Below the pieces are notes generated by a model. It made no database searches. It saw only the letters and a list, made by a program, of their open reading frames with translations, and was not told where the DNA came from. Of a stretch of 64,000 nucleotides of DNA, positions 56,202 through 64,000 are shown piece by piece. The position numbers and the translations under genes are program-made. Each line of letters opens with the position of its first letter. Within the stretch, counting starts at the first letter, position 1. The stretch is taken from contig JAWUYA010000045.1 in NCBI GenBank assembly GCA_034111045.1, forward strand, positions 1 through 64,000, read 5' to 3'. This stretch comes from JALJPB01 sp034111045. GTDB taxonomy: Bacteria > Pseudomonadota > Gammaproteobacteria > Enterobacterales > Alteromonadaceae.

Positions 56202-56338
56202 CGTTAACAAGCAACACCAAGCTTTTCTACCTTATTGCGCGCACCAAATCCTGAGAACACTTAATTTAAGGTACATATCACTAGACAAGATAATAGCTTA
56301 ATGGTTTACTTAAATTATCATATAAATAAGATTAAAAA

Positions 56339-57226
56339 ATGAAATCTATCCATTTAAGTAATTCAATTGCCAAAATAGAAATTGCGCCTTCATTAGGTGG
56401 CGCAATCCTGGCTTATGAGGCAAAAATTAAAGGTGAATTTCTGCCTATTTTAAGACAGGCTAACCAAGCCAAAACGGTACTAGAAAGCAGCTGTTTTCCT
56501 TTGGTACCCTACTCTAACCGGATCAAACATGGTCAGTTTACTTATCTAGAGAAAAAAATTACGCTGCCCCTCAATCATTTTCCTGAAAAACATAGTATTC
56601 ATGGACACGGCTGGCAACTACCTTGGGAAATCATCGATAAAACAGAGACTAGCTTAACACTGCAATATCACTATCAAACAGCTGAGTGGCCCTACTCTTA
56701 TAGTGCTACACAAGTTTTTATACTTGAACATAATACCTTAAACATTACTTTATCCATTATTAACACCGCCAATAATAACATGCCTGCAGGCTTAGGTTTA
56801 CACCCTTACTTCAGCTTAACCAAGGACACCTTAATTCAATGTTCTGTCGATAAAATGTGGGCAGTAGATGACGAAAGTATGCCAACATCACTGGTGAGTC
56901 CCCCTAAAAATATAAAGAGTGCTGAGGGCTTATTAATAGCCGGTAGCAAGCTCGACAATGTATTTACTGGCTTTGCTGGGGAGGCAACCATCACTTGGCC
57001 AGAGTGGCAAGCAAAAGCCAATATTACCACTTCATCCAACTGTCAATTTATCGTGATATACAGCCCTGACGGGGAAGACTATTTTTGTTTCGAACCGGTC
57101 ACTCATTGCACTGATGCCATCAACATGGCAAATAAGGGTTTGAAGAATACCGGCATTAATTATTTAAAACCTCAAGAAAAAATGACAGTGTCAATGCGAA
57201 TTTCTGTTGAGGACATTGCAAATTAA
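56339..57226 (+). CDS. Aldose 1-epimerase family protein
   Basis: This 295-residue mutarotase-fold protein has CFPLVPYSNRIKHGQFTY near 52, HSIHGHGWQLPWEI near 85 (His) and GLGLHPYFSLT near 150 (His). It interconverts sugar anomers and fits a galactose pathway, supplying the form used by the dehydrogenase. The final Glu motif is in DYFCFEPVTHCTDAIN. Confidence 0.88.
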   Translation: MKSIHLSNSIAKIEIAPSLGGAILAYEAKIKGEFLPILRQANQAKTVLESSCFPLVPYSNRIKHGQFTYLEKKITLPLNHFPEKHSIHGHGWQLPWEIIDKTETSLTLQYHYQTAEWPYSYSATQVFILEHNTLNITLSIINTANNNMPAGLGLHPYFSLTKDTLIQCSVDKMWAVDDESMPTSLVSPPKNIKSAEGLLIAGSKLDNVFTGFAGEATITWPEWQAKANITTSSNCQFIVIYSPDGEDYFCFEPVTHCTDAINMANKGLKNTGINYLKPQEKMTVSMRISVEDIAN

Positions 57227-57255
57227 GGAGCATTATCATCATTAATGTACTCATA

Positions 57256-57936
57256 ATGCCTCTTTTGTTGCTACAGGCATTTTGGCTTCGATTTAAAACG
57301 TTAAAGCTGCCAGAGCCCGAGGGTAAGCGTTCGGGGCACTGTGGTTCCGGGGATCAAATAAATGTACTGATTATTGGTGATTCAGCGGCTGTGGGGGTTG
57401 GCGTTAGTGAGCAAACAGATGCGCTAGCAGGGCAGTTATCAAAAATCCTATCAGTAACACACCGAGTGAATTGGACTTTAATTGCTCAAACAGGCCTAAA
57501 TTCAGCCGATCTTATAGAAAAATTGAAGGCATTACCGATACAACCCTTCGATTATATATTGATATCGGTAGGGGTTAATGATGTCATCAGTGTAACCACT
57601 GAAAGTGATTGGCATAATAATGTGAATATTTTAGTTAAACTATTAAAGACTAAATTTACCACCAGTAAAGTATTATTTTCTAACGTTCCACCTATACATT
57701 CTTTTAGCACTATTCCTCAACCTCTTCGATGGTGGCTGGGTAAACGAGCCAAAAATTTTAATCAACAGCTATCGCTAGTCATTGAAAATAATCAGCAATG
57801 CTCAACGCTGACCTTAAATCTTCCTTTTAAAGCAAAATATCTTGCTGAAGATCAATTTCATCCATCGATACATACCTATCAGCTTTGGGCAAAACTAGCC
57901 GCTGATACCATGTTGTTATCATTACAGCGCAAATAA
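57256..57936 (+). CDS. SGNH/GDSL hydrolase
   Basis: This 226-residue esterase-type hydrolase has the nucleophile block VLIIGDSAAVGVGVS near 37-51 (Ser43), ISVGVNDV near 107 (Gly, Asn) and the C-terminal FHPSIHTYQLWA (His). It may deacylate a sugar or lipid. The start is unclear: the strong ribosome site AAGGAG lies at 57225-57230, 25 bases upstream of ATG 57256. An out-of-frame three-codon ORF (ATG 57245 to TAA) overlaps that ATG by TAATG, and in-frame ATT/ATC codons lie at normal spacing. Confidence 0.8.
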   Translation: MPLLLLQAFWLRFKTLKLPEPEGKRSGHCGSGDQINVLIIGDSAAVGVGVSEQTDALAGQLSKILSVTHRVNWTLIAQTGLNSADLIEKLKALPIQPFDYILISVGVNDVISVTTESDWHNNVNILVKLLKTKFTTSKVLFSNVPPIHSFSTIPQPLRWWLGKRAKNFNQQLSLVIENNQQCSTLTLNLPFKAKYLAEDQFHPSIHTYQLWAKLAADTMLLSLQRK

Positions 57937-58389
57937 ACCTCATCCTAATTAAATAGTTAAGCGGCGCTATGGGTAACCTATAACCAATAAAAAGATATTC
58001 CTTTTATCAATCAAGATAATAGTTTCAGAGTAAGTAGCCCCTTAAGCGGCTGAATAAATATACACAAAATAGATAATGACTCTAAAGAATTATTAACAAG
58101 ACTTATAGTTGTGTATTCAAAATTAGAATTTCTGCTTTGATATTTGATATGGGAAGATAAGCTATAACACTCGGTATAGATTATATAATTGGTAAGAACA
58201 ATGGCTATTGGTGCTACAGCCAAGTCAGAACAACTCACAGAGTAACAAAGAGCATTTGACACTAAGATTCAACCCTTAGTTTCTACTGAACTTGCTAGCG
58301 TAATAGGCAGTTTACTCTGCACTTTCCATCTAGTTGATGCCTTAATAATGGTTTCAGCTACAAAAAAAATCATAAAAAAGGATGATAAC
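57937..58389. other. 453-bp region without a supported gene
   Basis: AT-rich with no convincing gene. An opposite-strand frame at 58011-58262 has poor composition and no ribosome site. TAAGCGGC occurs near 57960 and again as TTAAGCGGC near 58043. The right end holds the leader of the SDR gene with AAGGA at 58378-58382. Confidence 0.35.
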
Positions 58390-59280
58390 ATGAATCAATT
58401 TTCAGGTAAGACAATGGTCATTAGTGGTGGCGCAGAAGGTATTGGCTTTGCTATTGCTCGCGCTATGGGTAAACAAGGAATGAATGTTGTATTAGGAGAT
58501 ATAGATACTAATCAACTCAGCATTGCTCAAACAAAATTAGAAAACGAAAATATTAAAGTATTGACCGTTAAAATGGACGTCACCGATCTTGCCCAATGGC
58601 AAAACATAGCTGACAAAGCTATTGAGCGTTTTGGAAAAATCCACATGTTAGTGAACAACGCAGGTGTTGGTAGTAACCCAGGGGTTATTGAGCAAACAGA
58701 TGATAAAGACTGGCGTTGGGTGCTTGATGTCAATTTAATGGGGGTTATTTATGGTACACAAACCATGGTGCCTTTAATGAAGCAACATGGCGAACAAAGT
58801 TGGTTAATTAACGTCGCCTCTATGGCGGGAATGATGGGTGTGCCTAAAGGTGGTGCATATACGGCAACTAAAGTAGCGGTAGTCGGTATGTCGGAAAGCT
58901 GGTATGCCGAATTAAAACCACACAACATTCAAGTATCCGTTCTATGTCCTGCTTTTGTTAAAACGCGTATTAATCTATCCAATAGAAACAAACCTGTCGA
59001 ACTTAAGAGTGAAAAAGAAAAAAATGCCAATAAAATGCAGCCTTCGTCTACGGCTAAGCATATGCAGAAAGTTATTGATAACGGTTTGTCTCCCGACGTT
59101 GTTGGTGAACGTGTGGTTGAAGCGGTTAGCAATAAAGAACTCTATATATTTACGCACCCTAACTACCGTAAAGTGGTACAAAAACGCTTTAAAGCCATTG
59201 ATGATGCTTTTGCTCGTGCCGAGTTAAGTCCGTTACTAACCAGTGTTCTTGACGAAGAAATTGCAATATTTACCAATTAA
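58390..59280 (+). CDS. SDR-family oxidoreductase
   Basis: This short-chain dehydrogenase of about 296 residues has the NAD(P) motif SGGAEGIGFAIARAMG, NNAGVGSNPG, catalytic Ser in INVASMAGM and YTATKVAVVG. Such C-terminal extensions occur in SDRs acting on larger hydrophobic substrates. ATG 58390 is preferred, eight bases after AAGGA, over the frame from 58348. Its neighbour is a saccharopine-dehydrogenase-like reductase, so the two may act in one lipid or ketone pathway, unrelated to galactose. Confidence 0.85.
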   Translation: MNQFSGKTMVISGGAEGIGFAIARAMGKQGMNVVLGDIDTNQLSIAQTKLENENIKVLTVKMDVTDLAQWQNIADKAIERFGKIHMLVNNAGVGSNPGVIEQTDDKDWRWVLDVNLMGVIYGTQTMVPLMKQHGEQSWLINVASMAGMMGVPKGGAYTATKVAVVGMSESWYAELKPHNIQVSVLCPAFVKTRINLSNRNKPVELKSEKEKNANKMQPSSTAKHMQKVIDNGLSPDVVGERVVEAVSNKELYIFTHPNYRKVVQKRFKAIDDAFARAELSPLLTSVLDEEIAIFTN

Positions 59281-59352
59281 CCAATGTACAAAAACGGGGC
59301 AAAACTGATGCCCTTAACTTCATTTTTTAGAGTCAAATAAAAAGGGAACAAC

Positions 59353-60528
59353 ATGTCTTCAAATAAACAATTTGGTGTGGTGGTTTACGGCGCTACAGGG
59401 TATACAGGACGATTAGTTTGTGAGTATTTAAATAAGCAATATGGGGTCAATGGTGAGATAAAATGGGCAATGGCTGGTCGTAGCCAAGAAAAACTCGTTC
59501 AAGTACGCGATGAAATGGGTATTTCAGATGATGTGCCCTTTGTCATCGCTGATGCGGACCAACCAGCATCAGTAAAATCGATGGTTGAAAGTACGCAAGT
59601 GGTGTTAACCACGGTTGGCCCTTATCAAAAGTATGGTTCAGATTTAGTGCGTATGTGCAGTGAAACAGGCACTGATTATGTTGATTTATGTGGTGAACCT
59701 GCTTGGATGCATGAAATGATTGACGCCCATGCTGAAACAGCAAAAGCGAGTGGCGCACGCATTGTGTTTTCTTGTGGTTTTGACTCAGTACCTTTTGACT
59801 TAGGTATTCACTTTTTACAAAATGCTGCTATGGCGCAATTCGATCGACCGCTTTCACGTGTGAAAGGTCGTGTCCGGGCAATGAAAGGTACTTTTTCTGG
59901 GGGGACTTTAGAAAGTTTTCGCTTAACGATGAAAGCTGCCGCTAAAAACCCAGGTTTAATCAAAGTACTGACTAACCCATTTGCCTTAACAGGCTCGTTT
60001 ACCGGCCCCAAACAACCCTCAGGGATGGCCCCGATTTTTGACGAAGACTTAAATAGTTGGTCGGCGCCCTTTGTTATGGCGACAATAAACACCAAAAACA
60101 TCCACCGAAGCAACTACTTATTAGCGCACCACTATGGTGATGATTTTGTCTATGATGAAATGATGCTTACCGGCCCAGGAGAGCAAGGTGAAGCTATGGC
60201 CAAAATGGTCGCTGCAGATAAATCAATGGCCAACGATCCGATGCAACCGGGTGAAGGTCCGTCAAAAGAATCGCGTGATACCGGTTTTTATGATGTATTA
60301 TTCGCGGGCTCTAACAGTCATGGCGATACCTTAATGGCCAGTGTTAAAGGTGATAAAGACCCAGGTTACGGTTCAACTTGTAAAATGATCAGCGAAAGTG
60401 CGATTTGTTTGCTGAAAAATTTAGATGCCGCCGGTGGTGGTATTTGGACACCGGCTTCAGCAATGGGTACTTTATTAATTGACCGCTTGCAAGAAAATGC
60501 CGGTTTAACCTTTCAATTAGAAGGCTAG
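59353..60528 (+). CDS. Saccharopine dehydrogenase-like / trans-acting enoyl reductase family protein
   Basis: This 391-residue protein has the Rossmann motif VYGATGYTGRLVCEYL near 11 and AGRSQEKL near 42, typical of the family that includes trans-acting enoyl reductases of mycobacteria. Further conserved blocks are TTVGPYQKYGSDLVRMCSETGTDYVDLCGE near 86-115 and FSCGFDSVPFDLG near 138. It probably acts on a lipid or acyl substrate. It lies 72 bp after the SDR gene. Confidence 0.85.
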   Translation: MSSNKQFGVVVYGATGYTGRLVCEYLNKQYGVNGEIKWAMAGRSQEKLVQVRDEMGISDDVPFVIADADQPASVKSMVESTQVVLTTVGPYQKYGSDLVRMCSETGTDYVDLCGEPAWMHEMIDAHAETAKASGARIVFSCGFDSVPFDLGIHFLQNAAMAQFDRPLSRVKGRVRAMKGTFSGGTLESFRLTMKAAAKNPGLIKVLTNPFALTGSFTGPKQPSGMAPIFDEDLNSWSAPFVMATINTKNIHRSNYLLAHHYGDDFVYDEMMLTGPGEQGEAMAKMVAADKSMANDPMQPGEGPSKESRDTGFYDVLFAGSNSHGDTLMASVKGDKDPGYGSTCKMISESAICLLKNLDAAGGGIWTPASAMGTLLIDRLQENAGLTFQLEG

Positions 60529-60566
60529 TAGAGAGCTAGTTAGCCTCAATGTAGCTTAAACTGCTC

Positions 60567-60601
60567 AGTTTTATAGTGTATTGACCACACACTATAAAAC
60601 T
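60567..60601. terminator. 13-bp inverted repeat between convergent genes
   Basis: AGTTTTATAGTGT (60567-60579) and ACACTATAAAACT (60589-60601) pair perfectly around a nine-base loop. It lies between the convergent ends of the reductase gene (60528) and the alpha-galactosidase gene (60677), as expected for a bidirectional terminator, though it is AT-rich and has no long T run. Confidence 0.5.
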
Positions 60602-60676
60602 AAGTATTCATATCAAATAAAACCTTTAACAGTATGCTTCAATAAAGCAGAGACTTTAACCACTCATTGAAAAAGC

Positions 60677-62812
60677 TCATTCTAGCGCATTCAACTCAAA
60701 AATTAATGCGCTTTGTGGAAACAATATCGGTAATTGCATGCCAAACTGCATTAGCACTTCACCGGTAAACTGCTGTCCGTCGACTTTTGCTAATATTGAA
60801 GGTGAATACTCATCAACAACACTGGGCCAAATAAGTGCTAGTTGATACGTTGTTGTTGCTTTAAGACCGACAAACCTAAATTTGGGTGGTGTAGTCCGTT
60901 GTGTTTCTTTAACGCTATTGTAAGCAAACAGCGCTTGAGATTTTTCTTGGTTAACTATACCAAAGTTAATGGCATCACCATCAGAGTCAAGACGCATTAA
61001 TTTACCACTATGAATTAATTGCCGATGTTTTTTGTGTAACGCTACCGCTTGAGATAATTTTTTTTGCTCTGTTTCAGTTAATTCACGCGGGTCCATCTCC
61101 ATACCCATATGACCAAAAAAGGCCACTGCTGCGCGCATGTCCATGCTTATATGACGGCCGGTAATATGACAATTTTTTGGTCCGACATGTGCTCCCATAA
61201 CTTCTGCAGGAAAGAAAAATGAACAACCACGTTGAATAGCCAATCTATCTAAGGCGTCGTTTGAGTCAGAGGTCCACACTCTATCGGTATGCGCCAATAT
61301 ACCATAATCAACCCGAGCGCCTCCTGATGAACAGCTTTCAATTTCAACATGTCGGTGCTGTATTCTTAAACGGTCAATAAGTTGATACAAAGCATGAGTC
61401 TGTAAATGTATAGCCGGCTTACCTATGGCATTACCCGCATGATTAATATCTCGATTCATATCCCATTTAATGTACACAATCTGAGGGTACTCATTCAAAA
61501 TATCGTTAATGGCCTTAAATAAATAATCAACAACTTCTTCACGAGTTAAGTCTAATACTAATTGATTCCTAAAGGGTAACTGCTCGTTTCCCTTTGTCGC
61601 TAATACCCAATCAGGGTGAGCACGATATAGGTCACTATCCGGGTTCACCATTTCAGGCTCAAACCACAAGCCAAACTCCATTCCCTGTTTGTTAACGTGT
61701 TCAATTAAAGGAGATAACCCTTGCGGATAAATTGCTTTATCGACCGTCCAATCTCCTAATCCAGCAAAATCGCCTCTTCGGCCTTTGAACCAGCCATCGT
61801 CTAACACAAATCGTTCGGCTCCTAACGCACTCGCTTTTTCAGCTAACTGCTTTAATACCTCAACATTATGATCAAAATAAATGCCTTCCCAAGTATTATA
61901 GTGAACAGGACGTGCTTTTTGTTTTGTTGTCGCTAATAATAACTTTGTCCGTACAAAGTGATGAAATCCCGCAGATAAATCACTAAAGCCCTTGGCAGAA
62001 TATGACATGTAAAGTGTAGGACTAAGATAAGATTGCTGCGCTAACAACTCAACTTCTCCCGGCAATAACAATTCACCACATTGGACATAACTGCGCCCTT
62101 CGGGTAATAATTCTGCACGCATTTTATGGTTACCACTCCACCCTAAATGAAAACCGTAACATTCCCCTGCTTGCTCATTGGTTTGCGGTGTATGCATTAC
62201 CAACCCGGGGAAGTTATCATGGGAGGTTTTGCCTTTACGATTTTCACGGACAAAACTTCCTAAAAACAAATCCAATGATTGGCGTTGAAATTCATTCGAC
62301 CAACGCCCGCCAAATGACATAATTTTAGTTAAGTGATCAGGAAGCGGTATGGTAGGCGCAGCACACCAATTGATAATTAAAGGGGTATGGGATAAATTAA
62401 TAACTTCTGTTGAAGCTGATAAAACATCACTGCTTACATCTAATTCTAAGGTATGAATCACCTTAATTTGGCGAATAGAATCAACACTTTCAAAAACGAC
62501 ACGATTGTGCTTTGTTTGTGAAATAGTCTGTAATTCCCCCCCCGTAGACCAGGCAAATTCACTATTGAGTACTTCAAGTCCCGGCGCTCCAGTAAACCCT
62601 TGACCGAGTAAAGGAGAAAGAGAGATAGGCGCTTCAATCACCAAAGAGCATTTAGCTTCTTGGCGGGTCGCCAATAACCCTATCATCTGTGCTGAGGTGT
62701 ATTGAGAAAGCTTTTTCCCGTAGTAACTAATGGCTGGCGTATTATGTTGACAATCGATCAGTAGACTATTGTTTTTACTATGGAGTTGAATAACATCTTG
62801 TAAGGGTTTCAT
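60677..62812 (-). CDS. Alpha-galactosidase (GH36)
   Basis: This 711-residue enzyme removes alpha-linked galactose. N-terminal beta-sandwich, then the barrel: AERFVLDDGWFKGRRGDF at 332-349, GLWFEPEMVNPDS near 381, nucleophile Asp451 in YIKWDMNRDINH and acid/base Asp516 in VWTSDSNDALDR. Length fits family GH36 (about 700-740). No signal peptide is seen, so it is cytoplasmic and acts on imported oligosaccharides. An AAGGTG ribosome site precedes ATG 62812. It is divergent from the beta-galactosidase gene and probably supplies galactose to the 53492 cluster. Confidence 0.94.
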   Translation of the reverse strand: MKPLQDVIQLHSKNNSLLIDCQHNTPAISYYGKKLSQYTSAQMIGLLATRQEAKCSLVIEAPISLSPLLGQGFTGAPGLEVLNSEFAWSTGGELQTISQTKHNRVVFESVDSIRQIKVIHTLELDVSSDVLSASTEVINLSHTPLIINWCAAPTIPLPDHLTKIMSFGGRWSNEFQRQSLDLFLGSFVRENRKGKTSHDNFPGLVMHTPQTNEQAGECYGFHLGWSGNHKMRAELLPEGRSYVQCGELLLPGEVELLAQQSYLSPTLYMSYSAKGFSDLSAGFHHFVRTKLLLATTKQKARPVHYNTWEGIYFDHNVEVLKQLAEKASALGAERFVLDDGWFKGRRGDFAGLGDWTVDKAIYPQGLSPLIEHVNKQGMEFGLWFEPEMVNPDSDLYRAHPDWVLATKGNEQLPFRNQLVLDLTREEVVDYLFKAINDILNEYPQIVYIKWDMNRDINHAGNAIGKPAIHLQTHALYQLIDRLRIQHRHVEIESCSSGGARVDYGILAHTDRVWTSDSNDALDRLAIQRGCSFFFPAEVMGAHVGPKNCHITGRHISMDMRAAVAFFGHMGMEMDPRELTETEQKKLSQAVALHKKHRQLIHSGKLMRLDSDGDAINFGIVNQEKSQALFAYNSVKETQRTTPPKFRFVGLKATTTYQLALIWPSVVDEYSPSILAKVDGQQFTGEVLMQFGMQLPILFPQSALIFELNALE

Positions 62813-62836
62813 CTAACAATCACCTTTAACTGGCTC

Positions 62837-62848
62837 GTTCAATTGAAC
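62837..62848. promoter_or_regulatory. 12-bp palindrome upstream of the alpha-galactosidase gene
   Basis: GTTCAATTGAAC is a perfect palindrome 24 bp before the alpha-galactosidase start, in the region shared with the divergent beta-galactosidase gene. It may be an operator for a sugar-responsive regulator not encoded here. Confidence 0.35.
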
Positions 62849-63034
62849 TTATTTTCAATGTTCGCTAATTTACTTAGTGTTAATTAAAAAGTAATAGTAT
62901 ATATCATACAAATGGCGTTAATATAGATGCACATAAATTTTAACTACAGATAACCCCACAAAAGTAAGGTTTGCTTAAATCTAACACATAGCGGTCACAT
63001 CTATAGAATAATAGCCAAAGAGTGAAAAAATATA

Positions 63035-64000
63035 ATGTTAGGTGTTTGTTATTATCCTGAGCATTGGCCCGAATCAATGTGGGCACAAGATGCCCAAGAA
63101 ATGCGTGAACTTGGCTTACGTTACGTGCGTATTGGTGAATTTGCTTGGTCAAGAATTGAATCTAGCGAGGGTGTTTATAGCTTTGAATGGTTAGACCGAG
63201 CAATTGAAACCTTAGCGGCTGCCGGTTTAGAAGTGATCATGTGCACTCCTACTGCAACACCGCCTAAATGGTTAATTGATAAATATCCTGATATTTTACC
63301 TGTTGATATTAATACTGGCTCAACCCGTGGTTTTGGCTCACGTCGACACTATGACTTTTCCAGTGCTAATTACTTTCGTGAGGCAATGCGAATTTCCGAA
63401 GTACTGGCCCAACGTTATGGCGAACATCAAGCAATATGTGGCTGGCAAACGGATAATGAAATAGCCTGCCATGACACCACGCATAGTGGTTCAAATTCGG
63501 CCAAAGCCGCCTTTCACCTTTGGTGTCAAAACCGTTATAAAACCATTGAAAAACTCAATACCGACTGGGGCACTGTTTTCTGGTCGATGGAATATCAAAG
63601 CTTCGATCAAATTGAACTCCCTCTATTAGCAGTGACAGAAACTCACCCGGCTCATCAGCTAGCTTATCGCCGCTTTAGCTCAGATCAAGTGATAACTTTT
63701 CACAACAAGATGATCGAAATTATTCGCCGTTATGCCCCCAATAGATTTGTCACTCACAACTTTATTCCTATGGTGGATACCCAAACCGATAATTATGCCC
63801 TTGCTGAAAATTTAGACTTTGTCAGTTACGACAATTATCCCCTCGGCCGTTCCGACTTATTTTTTGCCAATAAATCAGCTGAATTATTTAAACCTTATAT
63901 GCGTACCGGTCATCCTGACTTTGCCAGTTACGACTTTGATCAAAGCCGCGGTATCAGTAAAAATAATTTTTGGATTATGGAACAACAACCAGGGCCAGTT
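63035..64000 (+). CDS. Beta-galactosidase (GH42), partial at the right edge
   Basis: The frame from ATG 63035 runs 322 codons to the window end without a stop. It begins LGVCYYPEHWPESMWAQD, typical of GH42 beta-galactosidases, with WQTDNEIACHD near 138-148 (acid/base Glu142) and WIMEQQPGP at the end (nucleophile Glu316). No signal peptide. It hydrolyses beta-linked galactose and lies divergent from the alpha-galactosidase, 222 bp apart. A full GH42 protein is about 650-700 residues, so about half is missing. Confidence 0.93.
   Translation, partial: MLGVCYYPEHWPESMWAQDAQEMRELGLRYVRIGEFAWSRIESSEGVYSFEWLDRAIETLAAAGLEVIMCTPTATPPKWLIDKYPDILPVDINTGSTRGFGSRRHYDFSSANYFREAMRISEVLAQRYGEHQAICGWQTDNEIACHDTTHSGSNSAKAAFHLWCQNRYKTIEKLNTDWGTVFWSMEYQSFDQIELPLLAVTETHPAHQLAYRRFSSDQVITFHNKMIEIIRRYAPNRFVTHNFIPMVDTQTDNYALAENLDFVSYDNYPLGRSDLFFANKSAELFKPYMRTGHPDFASYDFDQSRGISKNNFWIMEQQPGPV

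Noticed and set aside
58011..58262. An 83-codon leftward frame between the SGNH and SDR genes
   Set aside because: Composition is unlike a protein here and no ribosome site or family feature was seen.
1..64000. CRISPR arrays, rRNA or tRNA genes
   Set aside because: No regularly spaced repeats or recognisable tRNA or rRNA sequence was found by eye.

Overview
The window is AT-rich DNA from what looks like a marine gammaproteobacterium of the Alteromonadales, near Colwellia or Thalassotalea. This is inferred from the EpmB/EF-P K34 pair, YghU, DUF3016 and the style of the XrtA cluster; no rRNA or tRNA gene was seen to confirm it.

Layout. 1-150 is the tail of an IS66-type transposase. 514-5608 holds housekeeping genes: a YadGH-type ABC exporter with a TrmB-like methyltransferase, the divergent efp/epmB pair, and two small conserved genes. 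5987-9088 holds a decayed YghU-type GST copy beside an intact one, then a diguanylate cyclase. 9970-20121 is a surface-polysaccharide module: asparagine-synthase-like amidotransferase, deacetylase, glycosyltransferase, ATP-grasp protein, Wzx-type flippase, acyltransferase and a sulfatase-fold transferase. 20321-45582 is an almost complete exosortase A (XrtA/PEP-CTERM) exopolysaccharide locus. Its leftward part carries a YejM-like sulfatase, sulfotransferase, acyltransferase, O-glycosylation ligase, CapK-like enzyme, four glycosyltransferases, amidotransferase, XrtA, FemAB, deacetylase and the initiating sugar transferase. Its rightward part carries the export protein, chain-length protein, tyrosine kinase, outer-membrane protein and ATPase. 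45736-49196 encodes the PrsR/PrsK two-component system. 49277-52200 is a compact HPr-rel-A cassette (NTP-transferase fold, HprK-like kinase, PqqD-like protein) downstream of a Tat-exported protein of unknown function. 52616-57936 is a galactose/galactonate catabolic cluster, 58390-60528 a reductase pair, and 60677-64000 a divergent alpha-galactosidase/beta-galactosidase pair.

How it fits together. The polysaccharide is begun on undecaprenyl phosphate (38037-39440), extended by the glycosyltransferases, decorated (acetyl, sulfate, amide, possibly phospho-groups) and exported by the 39692-45582 machinery. XrtA sorts PEP-CTERM proteins, none of which is encoded here. PrsK/PrsR is a sigma-54 type regulator pair. 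A sigma-54-like promoter (52254-52271) lies just before the Tat protein and sits inside the longest ORF, which shows that translation there probably begins at a TTG at 52200. This makes the four-gene HPr-rel-A unit the best candidate for an undescribed system: a possible PrsR-controlled, Tat-exported substrate with a PqqD/HprK/NTP-transferase modifying trio.

Other points: a G9 tract in the 18463 gene, a 7-bp tandem repeat before the flippase, a 26-codon membrane microORF before the O-glycosylation ligase, and a one-base frameshift in a small membrane protein near 11890. Motif positions come from reading the sequence by eye; family names come from memory of known families, not from a search.
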